Assembly: GCA_966211335.1 (NCBI GenBank)
Contig: CBIHNF010000001.1
Location: forward strand, 2,046,001 to 2,110,000
Direction: 5' to 3'
Source of the DNA: JAPWJZ01 sp966211335
GTDB taxonomy: Bacteria > Pseudomonadota > Alphaproteobacteria > Micavibrionales > UBA2020
Length of the DNA stretch: 64,000 nt
Shown: in pieces, positions 16,922-25,264 of the stretch
Layout: each line of letters opens with the position of its first letter
Numbering within the stretch: the stretch's first letter is position 1
Translations under genes and position numbers: made by a program
The notes under the pieces: generated by a model
What the model saw: the letters and a program-made list of their open reading frames with translations, nothing else
Told to the model about the DNA's origin: nothing
Database searches by the model: none

Positions 16922-17034
16922 TCAGGAATTTCTTAACAGAAATGGTGTTAGGCTTTATTCTGGCAGCCAGCATCGTTCTTGTGCATTACGCAACGACAGC
17001 CTCGTCGTCGACCTTTATTTACCAGGGATTTTAA
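16918..17034 (+). CDS. 38-residue single-pass membrane peptide, DltX-like
   Basis: A very short gene: ATG at 16918 overlaps the SGNH stop by 4 bases (ATGA) and GGAGG lies 10 bases upstream. The product has a short charged N-terminus (MIRNFLTE), one hydrophobic helix (MVLGFILAASIVLVHY) and a C-terminal tail that ends STFIYQGF with Tyr35. DltX of the Gram-positive D-alanylation operon is also a tiny single-pass protein with a C-terminal aromatic motif containing a tyrosine that takes part in acyl transfer. Size, topology, tail and operon position all agree. The DltX comparison is from memory, not from an alignment. Confidence 0.75.
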   Translation: MIRNFLTEMVLGFILAASIVLVHYATTASSSTFIYQGF

Positions 17035-17039
17035 AACTC

Positions 17040-17984
17040 ATGGCTTTGCCTGTCGCCCAGCAGACCCTGAAGCCGATGCCGCCGCAAATCAGCGACCTTG
17101 CGGCCCGTATCCTCAATGACAACCCGCTGCATCGGCGCATCCTCAATGCCGCGCTCAATATGCTGACGCCCGCCGAAATCGCCGAGCTGGAAACCTATAT
17201 TTCCTACTGCCACCAGAAAGGCATATCGTCGGAATACCTTGCCGAAAGCTATCTGGTTATGGTCGGCGATACCCTGCGGGAGCAGATTTACTTCCAGAAA
17301 CACAAAAAATACCGCTACAGCACTTTCGCGGAAGTTGCGAACGATGTGTATTTCAACAATGAATATATGTCGTACTACATGTACGCGGTCGCCCTGTCGC
17401 TCTTCCTCTGGCCAAACCATCTGGCGTTATATCGGTATTTCCAGCAGACTCTGCCACGGGATAAAAAAGGCAGCTACCTTGAAATTGGCCCGGGGCACGG
17501 TAATTTCATGAACTATGCGATGGATCACGGCCAATTTGACAGCTACCTCGGCGTCGACATCAGCGATACCAGCATCAAGCAAACGCAAGACCTGATCGAT
17601 TATTACCGCAAAGCGAAACCGCTTAAGAACCTACAACTGCAGTGCGCCGATTTTCTGTCCGCCGAGCTGCCGGAAAAAAGCTTTTCGGCAATAGTCATGG
17701 GCGAAGTGCTGGAACATGTGGAAGAGCCCGCGCGTTTTATGAAGCGCATCTCTGAACTTGTGGCCGATGATGGTTACATCTTTATCACCACCTGCGTCGA
17801 CGCGCCGATGGTCGACCACATATACCTGTTCGAGAACACGCCCCAGATCGAGAAACTGTTCAGCGACTGCAATCTGACCATCGTCAGCGAACTTTTCGTT
17901 CCCTACGATGGAAAATCGATCGAGGACAGCTTTGCCAATCGCCTGCCTGTCAGCACAGCCTATGTTTTAAAAAGGACGAAATAG
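17040..17984 (+). CDS. Class I SAM-dependent methyltransferase
   Basis: The 314 residues have a helical N-terminal domain (about 1-145, LNDNPLHRRILNAALNMLTPAE) and a Rossmann methyltransferase domain. Motif I is YLEIGPGHGNFMNYA, motif II YLGVDISDTS, and the post-motif region FSAIVMGEVLEHVEEPARF is the usual class I pattern. It begins 5 bases after the 38-residue peptide gene and so belongs to the acyl-relay operon. It might methylate the transferred group or the acceptor glycan, but the sequence does not tell the substrate. pepN starts 1 base after its stop. Confidence 0.88.
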   Translation: MALPVAQQTLKPMPPQISDLAARILNDNPLHRRILNAALNMLTPAEIAELETYISYCHQKGISSEYLAESYLVMVGDTLREQIYFQKHKKYRYSTFAEVANDVYFNNEYMSYYMYAVALSLFLWPNHLALYRYFQQTLPRDKKGSYLEIGPGHGNFMNYAMDHGQFDSYLGVDISDTSIKQTQDLIDYYRKAKPLKNLQLQCADFLSAELPEKSFSAIVMGEVLEHVEEPARFMKRISELVADDGYIFITTCVDAPMVDHIYLFENTPQIEKLFSDCNLTIVSELFVPYDGKSIEDSFANRLPVSTAYVLKRTK

Positions 17985-17985
17985 C

Positions 17986-20589
17986 ATGAGAACCGAAAAC
18001 GCGCCCCAGACGAAATTCCTAAAAGACTACAAAAAGCCGGATTTCGAGATTGAGAACGTCCACCTGCTGTTTGATATCCGCGATAGCAAGACAACTGTCA
18101 CGGCAACGACAAAATTCATCCGCACCAACAAGGCTGCGCAGTCGCTGGTGCTGGATGGGCAGAACCTTGTCCTGAAATCGGTATCGCTGAACGACGAGCA
18201 CCTATCGTCGAACCGTTATTCTGCTGATGACAACACACTCACCATTAGCGATGTGGGAGACGCCTTCACGCTAAAGGTCGTGACGGAAATTCATCCTGAG
18301 AAAAATACCGCTCTCGAAGGCCTCTACAGCTCTAGCGGCAATTATTGTACGCAGTGCGAACCGGAGGGCTTCCGCAAAATCACCTATTACCTCGACCGCT
18401 CCGACGTGATGACGACCTTCACAACCCGCATCGAGGCGGACAAGGAAACCTGCCCCGTGCTGCTCGGCAACGGTAACTGCATTTCGCGCGGCGAACTGGA
18501 AGATGACGAAGACCGTCACTTCGCCGTCTGGGAAGACCCGTTCAAAAAGCCAAGCTATCTCTTCGCCCTGGTCGCCGGCAACCTTGGCCATATCCATGAC
18601 ACCTTCACCACCATGAGCGGCAAAAAGGTTGACCTCTACATCTACGTCAACCCCGGCAATGAAGATAAATGCTGGCATGCCATGGAATCCCTGAAAAAAT
18701 CGATGAAGTGGGATGAGGAAAATTACGGGCGCGAGTATGACCTCGACATTTTTAACATCGTCGCCGTCAATGACTTCAACTTCGGCGCTATGGAGAACAA
18801 GAGCCTTAACATCTTCAACTCGAAGCTCATCCTTGCCCTTCCGGAAACGGCGACGGACGCCGATTACCTCGCCATCGAAGGCGTTGTGGCGCATGAATAT
18901 TTTCACAACTGGACCGGCAACCGCATCACCTGCCGCGACTGGTTCCAATTGTCGCTGAAAGAAGGACTCACCGTTTTCCGCGACCAGATTTTCTCAAGCG
19001 ACATGAACTCCGAAGCCGTACAGCGGATTGACGATGTCGAGGGCCTGCGCAACGTGCAGTTCGCGGAAGATGCCAGCCCCATGGCGCATCCCATCCGCCC
19101 CGACAATTACATCGAGATCAATAACTTCTACACCGCCACTGTCTACGAAAAAGGCGCGGAAGTTATTCGTATGATCCACACGCTGCTCGGTGCTGAAAAC
19201 TACCGCAAGGGCACCGACCTCTATTTCCAGCGGCACGATGGCCAGGCCGTCACCTGCGATGATTTTGTCCAGTGCATGCAGGATGCCAGCGGCGTTGACC
19301 TGTCGCAATTCCGCCTCTGGTACAGCCAGGCGGGTACGCCGGAAATCAAGGCCGTAACGGTTTATGATGCAACCACGAAAAAATTCACACTGAAACTGGA
19401 ACAGAATATACCCGACACACCCGGTCAGACGAACAAGAAGCCGATGCACATTCCCGTTTCCTTCGGCCTGCTTGGCGCGGGCGGCAAAGATCTGTTAGCG
19501 GATGGTACCGTGCTGCACCTGAAGGAAAAAACGCAAAGCTTTACTTTTGATAACATCGCGGAAAAGCCGGTGCCCTCCCTCTTCCGTCATTTCTCGGCAC
19601 CGGTGAAGCTATACAGCGACCTGACGGAAGACGATTTGCTGTTCCTGATGGCACATGACAGCGACGGCTTCAACCGCTGGGATGCTGGCCAGACTTATCT
19701 GCAGCGACTTATCCTTGGCATCGCAGGCGGCAAGGCGAAGGAACTTCCTGCCGCTTTCCTGAAAGCGTTCGGCGCGCTTATTTCAGACCAGAAGATCGAT
19801 AAAGCACTGCTAGCCAAAGCGCTCGGCCTCCCATCTGAAAACTATCTGGCGCAGCTGATGACCGTCGTCGATGTTGACGGTCTCTACAACGCACGTAAAT
19901 TCGTTCTTGCTGGTATTGGCAAAACATTCGGTAGCGAGCTGGAAACGCTGTACAAGGACAACGCGCATGGAGGTCCCTACAGCCCCGCGCCGCTCGATGT
20001 CGGCCGCCGCCGCTTGAAAAGTATCGCGCTGCGCTACCTGCTAGAAGCCGGCGCACCTTCTGCCGTCAGCCACGCGGCGGCGCAGTACCGCTCCGCCACC
20101 AACATGACGGACAAAGTCTCCGCCCTCGGCATCCTGACCGATACGACGAGCGATGCACGCAAGGCGGCTTTCGATGATTTCTACAACACATGGTTCCAGA
20201 ACCCGCTGGTGCTGGATAAGTGGTTTAGCCTGCAGGCGATTACGGACCGCGATGATGCAGTTGAAATCGTTTCCCTGCTGACTGCACACCCTGATTTTAC
20301 GTATAAAAATCCCAACCGCCTGCGCTCCCTTGTCGGCATGTTTGCCTCCGGCAACCAGAAGTGGTTCCACCGAGCGGATGGCGCGGGTTACAAACTGCTC
20401 GCAGATACGGTTATCAAGGTCAATGGCATCAACCCTTCCACCGCCGCACGCCTGCTGACACCGCTGCGTCAGTGGAAACGCTACGATGCCCAACGCAAGT
20501 CCTTGATGGAACACGAGCTAAAGCGCATACTGTCCGAGAAGGATATTTCAAACGACGTGTTTGAAATCGCGTCGAAGAGCCTCAGTTAA
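17986..20589 (+). CDS. pepN: Aminopeptidase N (M1 family)
   Basis: A cytoplasmic zinc aminopeptidase of 867 residues, the E. coli PepN size. It shows the substrate-recognition motif GAMEN (in FNFGAMENKSLNIF), the zinc site HEYFHNWTGN with the third ligand Glu in LKEGLTVFRDQ, and the C-terminal helical domain. AAGGA precedes the ATG. It sits 1 base behind the methyltransferase gene and 10 bases before the next gene, so it is in the same transcript although its general peptide-turnover role is unrelated to acyl transfer. Confidence 0.97.
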   Translation: MRTENAPQTKFLKDYKKPDFEIENVHLLFDIRDSKTTVTATTKFIRTNKAAQSLVLDGQNLVLKSVSLNDEHLSSNRYSADDNTLTISDVGDAFTLKVVTEIHPEKNTALEGLYSSSGNYCTQCEPEGFRKITYYLDRSDVMTTFTTRIEADKETCPVLLGNGNCISRGELEDDEDRHFAVWEDPFKKPSYLFALVAGNLGHIHDTFTTMSGKKVDLYIYVNPGNEDKCWHAMESLKKSMKWDEENYGREYDLDIFNIVAVNDFNFGAMENKSLNIFNSKLILALPETATDADYLAIEGVVAHEYFHNWTGNRITCRDWFQLSLKEGLTVFRDQIFSSDMNSEAVQRIDDVEGLRNVQFAEDASPMAHPIRPDNYIEINNFYTATVYEKGAEVIRMIHTLLGAENYRKGTDLYFQRHDGQAVTCDDFVQCMQDASGVDLSQFRLWYSQAGTPEIKAVTVYDATTKKFTLKLEQNIPDTPGQTNKKPMHIPVSFGLLGAGGKDLLADGTVLHLKEKTQSFTFDNIAEKPVPSLFRHFSAPVKLYSDLTEDDLLFLMAHDSDGFNRWDAGQTYLQRLILGIAGGKAKELPAAFLKAFGALISDQKIDKALLAKALGLPSENYLAQLMTVVDVDGLYNARKFVLAGIGKTFGSELETLYKDNAHGGPYSPAPLDVGRRRLKSIALRYLLEAGAPSAVSHAAAQYRSATNMTDKVSALGILTDTTSDARKAAFDDFYNTWFQNPLVLDKWFSLQAITDRDDAVEIVSLLTAHPDFTYKNPNRLRSLVGMFASGNQKWFHRADGAGYKLLADTVIKVNGINPSTAARLLTPLRQWKRYDAQRKSLMEHELKRILSEKDISNDVFEIASKSLS

Positions 20590-20599
20590 GGGTAGTTGA

Positions 20600-21337
20600 A
20601 TGAGCGACGAGAAAGTAGAAACCTGCCGAATTTGCCGCAAGCCTTTCTATCCCTACCCGATGGGCGAAAAGAACGGCACAATCCTGCAGGCATGCAAAAC
20701 CTGCGGCACCGTCATGGCGGAACCTTTCGTCACGCAGGATGAGCTGGACGCTTACTTCGCCAGTATCGATCCGCAAATCACCCATGTGGCGGATCCCGCA
20801 CGCGAAATCATCGACATGAAATCGCGCATCACACGCATCTCCAAAGACCTTGCCGGCAAACGTTTTATCGATGTCAGCGCAAGACAAGGCTATGCGGTGA
20901 AGGCTGCTAACCTCCTCGGCATGAAACCCTATGGCATCGACTCTCATGCCTTTTTCACCGAATTCGCACAGGCGAAATATCCGCCTGAATTGTTCCAGAA
21001 CATTTCCGTCGTCGATTACGCGGCGACCGACCCCGAGAAATATGACGTCGGTCTTGCAATAGAAACCTTCTGCGAACAGCCTGACCCCGATGCCTACACG
21101 GCCGGCCTTGCCCGCCTCATCAAGCCGGGTGGATTGATCTATATCGAGGAAGTCGACGGCAACAACTTCAACCTGCCGCGCAACTTTGCCAACTGGGGCT
21201 ACGTAGACCCGCCCATCAACTTCCTTTACCTCTCGAAAAAAGGTATGGAAGCGCTGTTAGGCCGGCACGGTTTCACAATCCAGAAAATGTTCTTTACCTG
21301 GCGCCCCATGATGCGCTTTATTGCGGTCAGACGATAA
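20600..21337 (+). CDS. Zinc-ribbon plus degenerate methyltransferase-like protein
   Basis: The 245-residue protein starts with a probable zinc ribbon: CRIC at residues 9-12 and CKTC at about 32-35. A class I methyltransferase-like domain follows (about 80-240), but motif I reads FIDVSARQGYAVKAA where active enzymes have an E/DxGxGxG loop, so the SAM site is unusual. The later parts (YDVGLAIETFCEQPDPDAY, LARLIKPGGLIYIEEV) keep the family pattern, and FNLPRNFANWG resembles C-methyltransferase-type sugar enzymes. The substrate is unknown. The gene lies between pepN and rnhB. Confidence 0.72.
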   Translation: MSDEKVETCRICRKPFYPYPMGEKNGTILQACKTCGTVMAEPFVTQDELDAYFASIDPQITHVADPAREIIDMKSRITRISKDLAGKRFIDVSARQGYAVKAANLLGMKPYGIDSHAFFTEFAQAKYPPELFQNISVVDYAATDPEKYDVGLAIETFCEQPDPDAYTAGLARLIKPGGLIYIEEVDGNNFNLPRNFANWGYVDPPINFLYLSKKGMEALLGRHGFTIQKMFFTWRPMMRFIAVRR

Positions 21338-21358
21338 ACACTGATTCCGTTAAAGGCC

Positions 21359-22039
21359 ATGAAGAAAGCTGCAGTCAAAACGATTGCCGAGCATAAACCC
21401 GACTTCTCTTTTGAGGACGGGTTTTCCGGGCCTGTCTGCGGGCTGGATGAAGTCGGCCGTGGGCCATTAGCTGGACCAGTGGTTGCAGCCTGCGTGGTTT
21501 TACGCCGCGCCGAATTCCCCGCTGACATTCTGTCCGAAATCAATGACAGTAAAAAACTTGACGCCGACAAAAGAAGCAGACTTTTCGGGTATATAAACCA
21601 ATATGCTTATGTATCAGTTGCGGAATGCACGGTCGCCGATATAGATCGCATCAATATTCTCCGCGCCTCCTTGTATGCCATGCGCAAGGCACATTTAAAA
21701 CTGCACAAAATGATGGGTGATGCTGCACCGGTTGCGGCACTGGTCGATGGCAACATGGCACCCAAGCTTGCGCATAAAATCCAGATCCAAACGATTATCC
21801 AAGGCGATGCGCGGAGTTTCTCAATCGCCGCGGCATCCATCATCGCAAAGCATCACCGTGATACATTGATGAAAACCTATGCACGCCGCTTTCCACAATA
21901 CGGATGGGATACCAACATGGGTTACGGCACGCCAGAGCATCTTGAAGCCCTTGAAATTCATGGCATTACTCCGCTTCACCGCATGAGTTTCGCACCCGTT
22001 TCTAAACAATCAGTTAAACAAAATTCTGCAAATAGCTGA
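21359..22039 (+). CDS. rnhB: Ribonuclease HII
   Basis: This enzyme removes RNA from RNA-DNA hybrids and excises single ribonucleotides. The 226 residues include the active-site motif GLDEVGRGPLAGPVVAA with Asp-Glu, the INDSKKLDADKR loop, ALVDGN and SIAAASIIAKHHRD. An N-terminal tail of about 28 residues precedes the core. It closes the long same-strand run and is followed by ccrM after 46 bases, the same rnhB-ccrM neighbourhood seen in many alphaproteobacteria. Confidence 0.96.
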   Translation: MKKAAVKTIAEHKPDFSFEDGFSGPVCGLDEVGRGPLAGPVVAACVVLRRAEFPADILSEINDSKKLDADKRSRLFGYINQYAYVSVAECTVADIDRINILRASLYAMRKAHLKLHKMMGDAAPVAALVDGNMAPKLAHKIQIQTIIQGDARSFSIAAASIIAKHHRDTLMKTYARRFPQYGWDTNMGYGTPEHLEALEIHGITPLHRMSFAPVSKQSVKQNSANS

Positions 22040-22046
22040 ATAATTT

Positions 22047-22099
22047 GATTCTTTTTTGAAGAAATTTGTTGACGGCGAGTCATGAATGAATCATGATTC
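22047..22099 (+). promoter_or_regulatory. Cluster of three GANTC methylation sites at the ccrM start
   Basis: GATTC at 22047, GAATC at 22088 and GATTC at 22095 lie within 53 bases spanning the ccrM leader and first codons. GANTC is the target of CcrM itself, and methylation of such sites in the ccrM leader represses the gene in Caulobacter. A similar feedback is inferred here. Confidence 0.6.
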
Positions 22100-23231
22100 T
22101 CCTATGAAGACCTTGGAAAAAACCGGCGTTAAATCGCTCAAAGCCAGCCTCCCCCGCAACGAGATTCTTGCCGGGGACTGCATCGAAATCATGAAATCCT
22201 TGCCGGCGCGGTCGATCGACCTGATCTTTGCCGACCCCCCTTATAACCTGCAGCTCGGTGGCGACCTCACCCGCCCCGACAATAGCAAGGTTGCCGGCGT
22301 GGATGATGAGTGGGACAAGTTTTCCAGCTTCGCCGAATACGACAAATTCACCAAGGCCTGGTTCCTTGAAGCCCGCCGCCTCCTCAAAGACGACGGCGCC
22401 ATCTGGGTTATCGGCAGTTATCATAACGTTTTCCGTATGGGCGCCCAGCTGCAGGACCTCGGCTTCTGGATCCTGAACGATATCGTCTGGCGCAAAACAA
22501 ACCCGATGCCGAACTTCCGCGGCCGCCGCTTTACCAATGCGCACGAAACACTTATCTGGGCCGCAAAGTCGGAAAGCTCCAAGTACCGCTTCAACTACGA
22601 CGCCATGAAAGCGCTGAACGAAGACCTGCAGATGCGCTCCGACTGGACCATCCCCCTCTGCACCGGCGGCGAACGCCTGAAAAAGGATGACGGCCAGAAA
22701 GCACATCCGACGCAGAAGCCGGAAGCCCTGCTCCACCGCGTTATCCTGTCCTCGACCGATGTCGGCGATGTTATTCTTGACCCCTTCTTCGGCACCGGCA
22801 CCACCGGCGCCGTCGCGAAGAAGCTCGGCCGCGACTTTATCGGTATCGAGCGTGAAAAAGACTACATTGCTCACGCAAAAGAACGCATCGGCGCGATCAA
22901 GGCCAGCGACGACGATACGCTGCTGAAGCCTATCGAAAAACGCTCCGAGCCGCGCATCCCCTTCGGCACGGTTGTCGAACAGGGCATGCTGCCGGCTGGC
23001 TCCGTTCTTTTCGACCATTCCCGCCGCTATTCCGCCCGTGTCCGTGCGGATGGCAACCTCGTCGCCCGCAACCATACCGGCGACCATAAAGGCTCCATCC
23101 ACAAGGTCGGCGCCGCCCTTCAGGGCCTGCCCTCCTGCAACGGCTGGACGTTCTGGCACTTCGAGAACAAAGGCAAGGTCTGGCCGATCGACGTGCTGCG
23201 TCAGGAAATCCGCTCCAAGATCGCTGAGTAA
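22086..23231 (+). CDS. ccrM: Cell-cycle-regulated DNA adenine methyltransferase CcrM (GANTC)
   Basis: A beta-class N6-adenine methyltransferase that re-methylates GANTC after replication in alphaproteobacteria. The 381 residues carry the catalytic DPPYNLQL motif near residue 50, a target-recognition region, FFGTGTTGAVAKKLGRDFIGIE for SAM binding, and the C-terminal extension (about 295-381, IPFGTVVEQGMLPAGSVLFD through WPIDVLRQEI) that distinguishes CcrM from solitary restriction-type enzymes. The ATG at 22086 and a second ATG at residue 7 (22104) are both possible starts. No restriction gene is nearby. A terminator follows. Confidence 0.97.
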   Translation: MNHDSPMKTLEKTGVKSLKASLPRNEILAGDCIEIMKSLPARSIDLIFADPPYNLQLGGDLTRPDNSKVAGVDDEWDKFSSFAEYDKFTKAWFLEARRLLKDDGAIWVIGSYHNVFRMGAQLQDLGFWILNDIVWRKTNPMPNFRGRRFTNAHETLIWAAKSESSKYRFNYDAMKALNEDLQMRSDWTIPLCTGGERLKKDDGQKAHPTQKPEALLHRVILSSTDVGDVILDPFFGTGTTGAVAKKLGRDFIGIEREKDYIAHAKERIGAIKASDDDTLLKPIEKRSEPRIPFGTVVEQGMLPAGSVLFDHSRRYSARVRADGNLVARNHTGDHKGSIHKVGAALQGLPSCNGWTFWHFENKGKVWPIDVLRQEIRSKIAE

Positions 23232-23255
23232 GTCAGCGCTCCCCTCCAAAAGAAA

Positions 23256-23290
23256 ACGCCGCGGCAAAAACCGCGGCGTGTTTTTTTTTT
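23256..23290 (+). terminator. Rho-independent terminator of ccrM
   Basis: ACGCCGCGG and CCGCGGCGT form a 9-bp GC-rich stem with a 6-base loop followed by eleven T residues. It separates ccrM from the convergent secreted-protein gene. Confidence 0.92.
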
Positions 23291-23300
23291 ATATAAAAAT

Positions 23301-24080
23301 TTACTGCTTCAGAGGGACGCTGGTGAGGTACTTCGTCATGTCTGCGTCAAGGAAGACGTCCGCCTGTGTCAATTCGCCGTGCATCTGCACGCGTGTCTTA
23401 CGCAAATCCAGCTTTTCAGCCGGTGGCAGCTTGTCGACGGCTTGCACGCGGAAGCGGAAGCGCACAAAAAGGCGGCGATCCATGTTTTTAGCGGCAGCCA
23501 TTTTATCGAGCAGGATTTTCGCCTCATCCATTGGAATTTTCAGACGATCAAAAGTGAAAGGCTGGTTCATGATGAGGATGTAGTTGAACGGAAAATAGGG
23601 CGAAAAATCGGTATCCCCGCACAGCGGCGCGGCACCACCGGCGGTCGGATTCTGGCGGCTGCGCTCCAAAAGTATCATCGAACCGACGCGGGTCAATGCG
23701 CTGTCTCGCACAAAAGGGAAATCCTGAGTTTCAAAGTTGTAGGTGCCAAGGAATACCGTGCCGCCGACTTCAAACTGGATGCGGTAGTAATCTTTTTTCG
23801 CTACGGCGCGACTTAAGATCATCTGGCGAATTTTATTCCAGTCAAAGTCGTTTTTATGGTTCTGTTTATATAAGTCGCAATACATAAGTTTGGCGTATTC
23901 GTCGGTGAGAACTGGCTGCGTTACGTCCATGCCATCCATCATCACCATTGTCTGCGATAGCTCTTTGAAGGTCGGCTGGGCGTAAGATTCACCCTGGTCG
24001 GCTGAGATGACCGCAGCCTGAACCGCGATGGCGGCAAGGCTGACGACGAGGTAGCTGAGAATGGCGCAGAGGTACTTCAT
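23301..24080 (-). CDS. Secreted protein, possibly DUF4852-like
   Basis: The 259-residue protein starts at the ATG at 24080, where GAGAG precedes it and a clean signal peptide begins (MKYLCAILSYLVVSLAAIAVQA). An upstream ATG (24119) would bury the signal peptide. The mature part has the pattern LMYCDLYKQNHKNDFDWNKIRQMI and later FPFNYILIMNQPF, which resembles the uncharacterised DUF4852 group as I recall it; this is tentative. Two cysteines (in MYCDLY and APLCGDT) could form a disulfide. It is convergent with ccrM and stands alone. No function can be given. Confidence 0.65.
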   Translation of the reverse strand: MKYLCAILSYLVVSLAAIAVQAAVISADQGESYAQPTFKELSQTMVMMDGMDVTQPVLTDEYAKLMYCDLYKQNHKNDFDWNKIRQMILSRAVAKKDYYRIQFEVGGTVFLGTYNFETQDFPFVRDSALTRVGSMILLERSRQNPTAGGAAPLCGDTDFSPYFPFNYILIMNQPFTFDRLKIPMDEAKILLDKMAAAKNMDRRLFVRFRFRVQAVDKLPPAEKLDLRKTRVQMHGELTQADVFLDADMTKYLTSVPLKQ

Positions 24081-24146
24081 GGGAACTCTCAAAATGAATA
24101 GACCCTTCAAATCAATCATTTGAGCATCATAAATCTATCGCCATCT

Positions 24147-25235
24147 TTACTCAAGCACCGCTTTTTGAGCGCCGGTGCAGAGGCGTATGGCTTTTTTCAT
24201 GAGTGTCGGCAACGCAAATTCATCAAGATTGTCGGCCGTTATCCAGACGGAGTCAGGGATTTTGAGCCCTTTGGCTGGCGTCGCCTTCCAGATTTCCAAA
24301 ATAAGGTCAAAATGGGTAAAGCTATGCCGCACCTCGGTGCCCATTGATTTGACCTTGAGTGTTTTAAAATCTGGCTTCAGGGCTTTCAGCGCCTGCGCAT
24401 CTGCTATCCAGTCCGTCGTCGGCAGTTGGTACAGCCCTTCATACAACCCCTGCCCCGCGCGTTTGTGGATCAGGAATTGGCCGTCGGCGTTCGGTACCCA
24501 GAAAACTTTGCCGTAGCGGACAGGTTTGGCGGCTTTGGCAAGCTTCCGTGGCAATTCCTCCTGAATGCCGAGCTGTCGCGCCAGGCATTCGTCTTTCCAC
24601 GGACAGGAAGGACACTTCGGCTTGCGCGGGGTGCAGACGGTTGCGCCGAGTTCCATGAACGCCTGCGTAAAGTCGCCGGGTCGGCTGACGCCATTAGCAA
24701 GTTCTGCTGCACCTGCACGCAGTTTATCCTTTGATGGCGGCAACGGCTCCTCGATGGCGAAGAACCGGCTGACGACGCGCTCGACGTTTCCATCAACCGC
24801 CACTGCCGGGCGATCAAAAGCGATGGATGAGATGGCTGCCGCTGTATAGGGCCCGATGCCGGGCAGCGCCAATAATCCTTCGAGGTCCTCGGGGAAAACG
24901 CCATTCAGGTCTTGCGCAACCATCACGGCACATTTGTGCAAGTTGCGAGCGCGGGCGTAATACCCAAGACCCGCCCAGGCCGCGAGCACATCGTCGAGGT
25001 TGGCGGCCGCAAGTTTTTTAACACTCGGCCATTTGGTCAGAAACCGCGTGAAATAGGGACCGACCGTGACGACAGTCGTCTGCTGCAGCATAATTTCAGA
25101 CAGCCAGACCTGATAGGGATCCGGCCGTTGCCCCGGCAGGGCGCGCCACGGCATGACACGGCGGTGGCGATCAAACCATGCGAGCAATTCCTGCTGCAGG
25201 CGGCGTGTTTTTGCTGATTTCTTCGGGCTGGACAT
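24147..25235 (-). CDS. mutY: A/G-specific adenine glycosylase MutY
   Basis: MutY removes adenine mispaired with 8-oxoguanine. The 362 residues contain the catalytic Glu in SEIMLQQTTV, the helix-hairpin-helix LLALPGIGPYTAAAI with the following catalytic Asp in VAVDGNVERV, and the 4Fe-4S loop with spacing C-x6-C-x2-C-x5-C in CTPRKPKCPSCPWKDEC. A Nudix-like MutT recognition domain occupies the C-terminal third. It is divergent from dciA, the starts being only 29 bases apart. Confidence 0.96.
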   Translation of the reverse strand: MSSPKKSAKTRRLQQELLAWFDRHRRVMPWRALPGQRPDPYQVWLSEIMLQQTTVVTVGPYFTRFLTKWPSVKKLAAANLDDVLAAWAGLGYYARARNLHKCAVMVAQDLNGVFPEDLEGLLALPGIGPYTAAAISSIAFDRPAVAVDGNVERVVSRFFAIEEPLPPSKDKLRAGAAELANGVSRPGDFTQAFMELGATVCTPRKPKCPSCPWKDECLARQLGIQEELPRKLAKAAKPVRYGKVFWVPNADGQFLIHKRAGQGLYEGLYQLPTTDWIADAQALKALKPDFKTLKVKSMGTEVRHSFTHFDLILEIWKATPAKGLKIPDSVWITADNLDEFALPTLMKKAIRLCTGAQKAVLE

Positions 25236-25264
25236 GAGTGTTTAAATAGAGATACTTGTGCCCC

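Noticed and set aside
22080..23267. A 395-codon minus-strand open frame opposite ccrM
   Set aside because: ccrM is intact on the plus strand, and the antisense frame has no recognisable domain or start signal.
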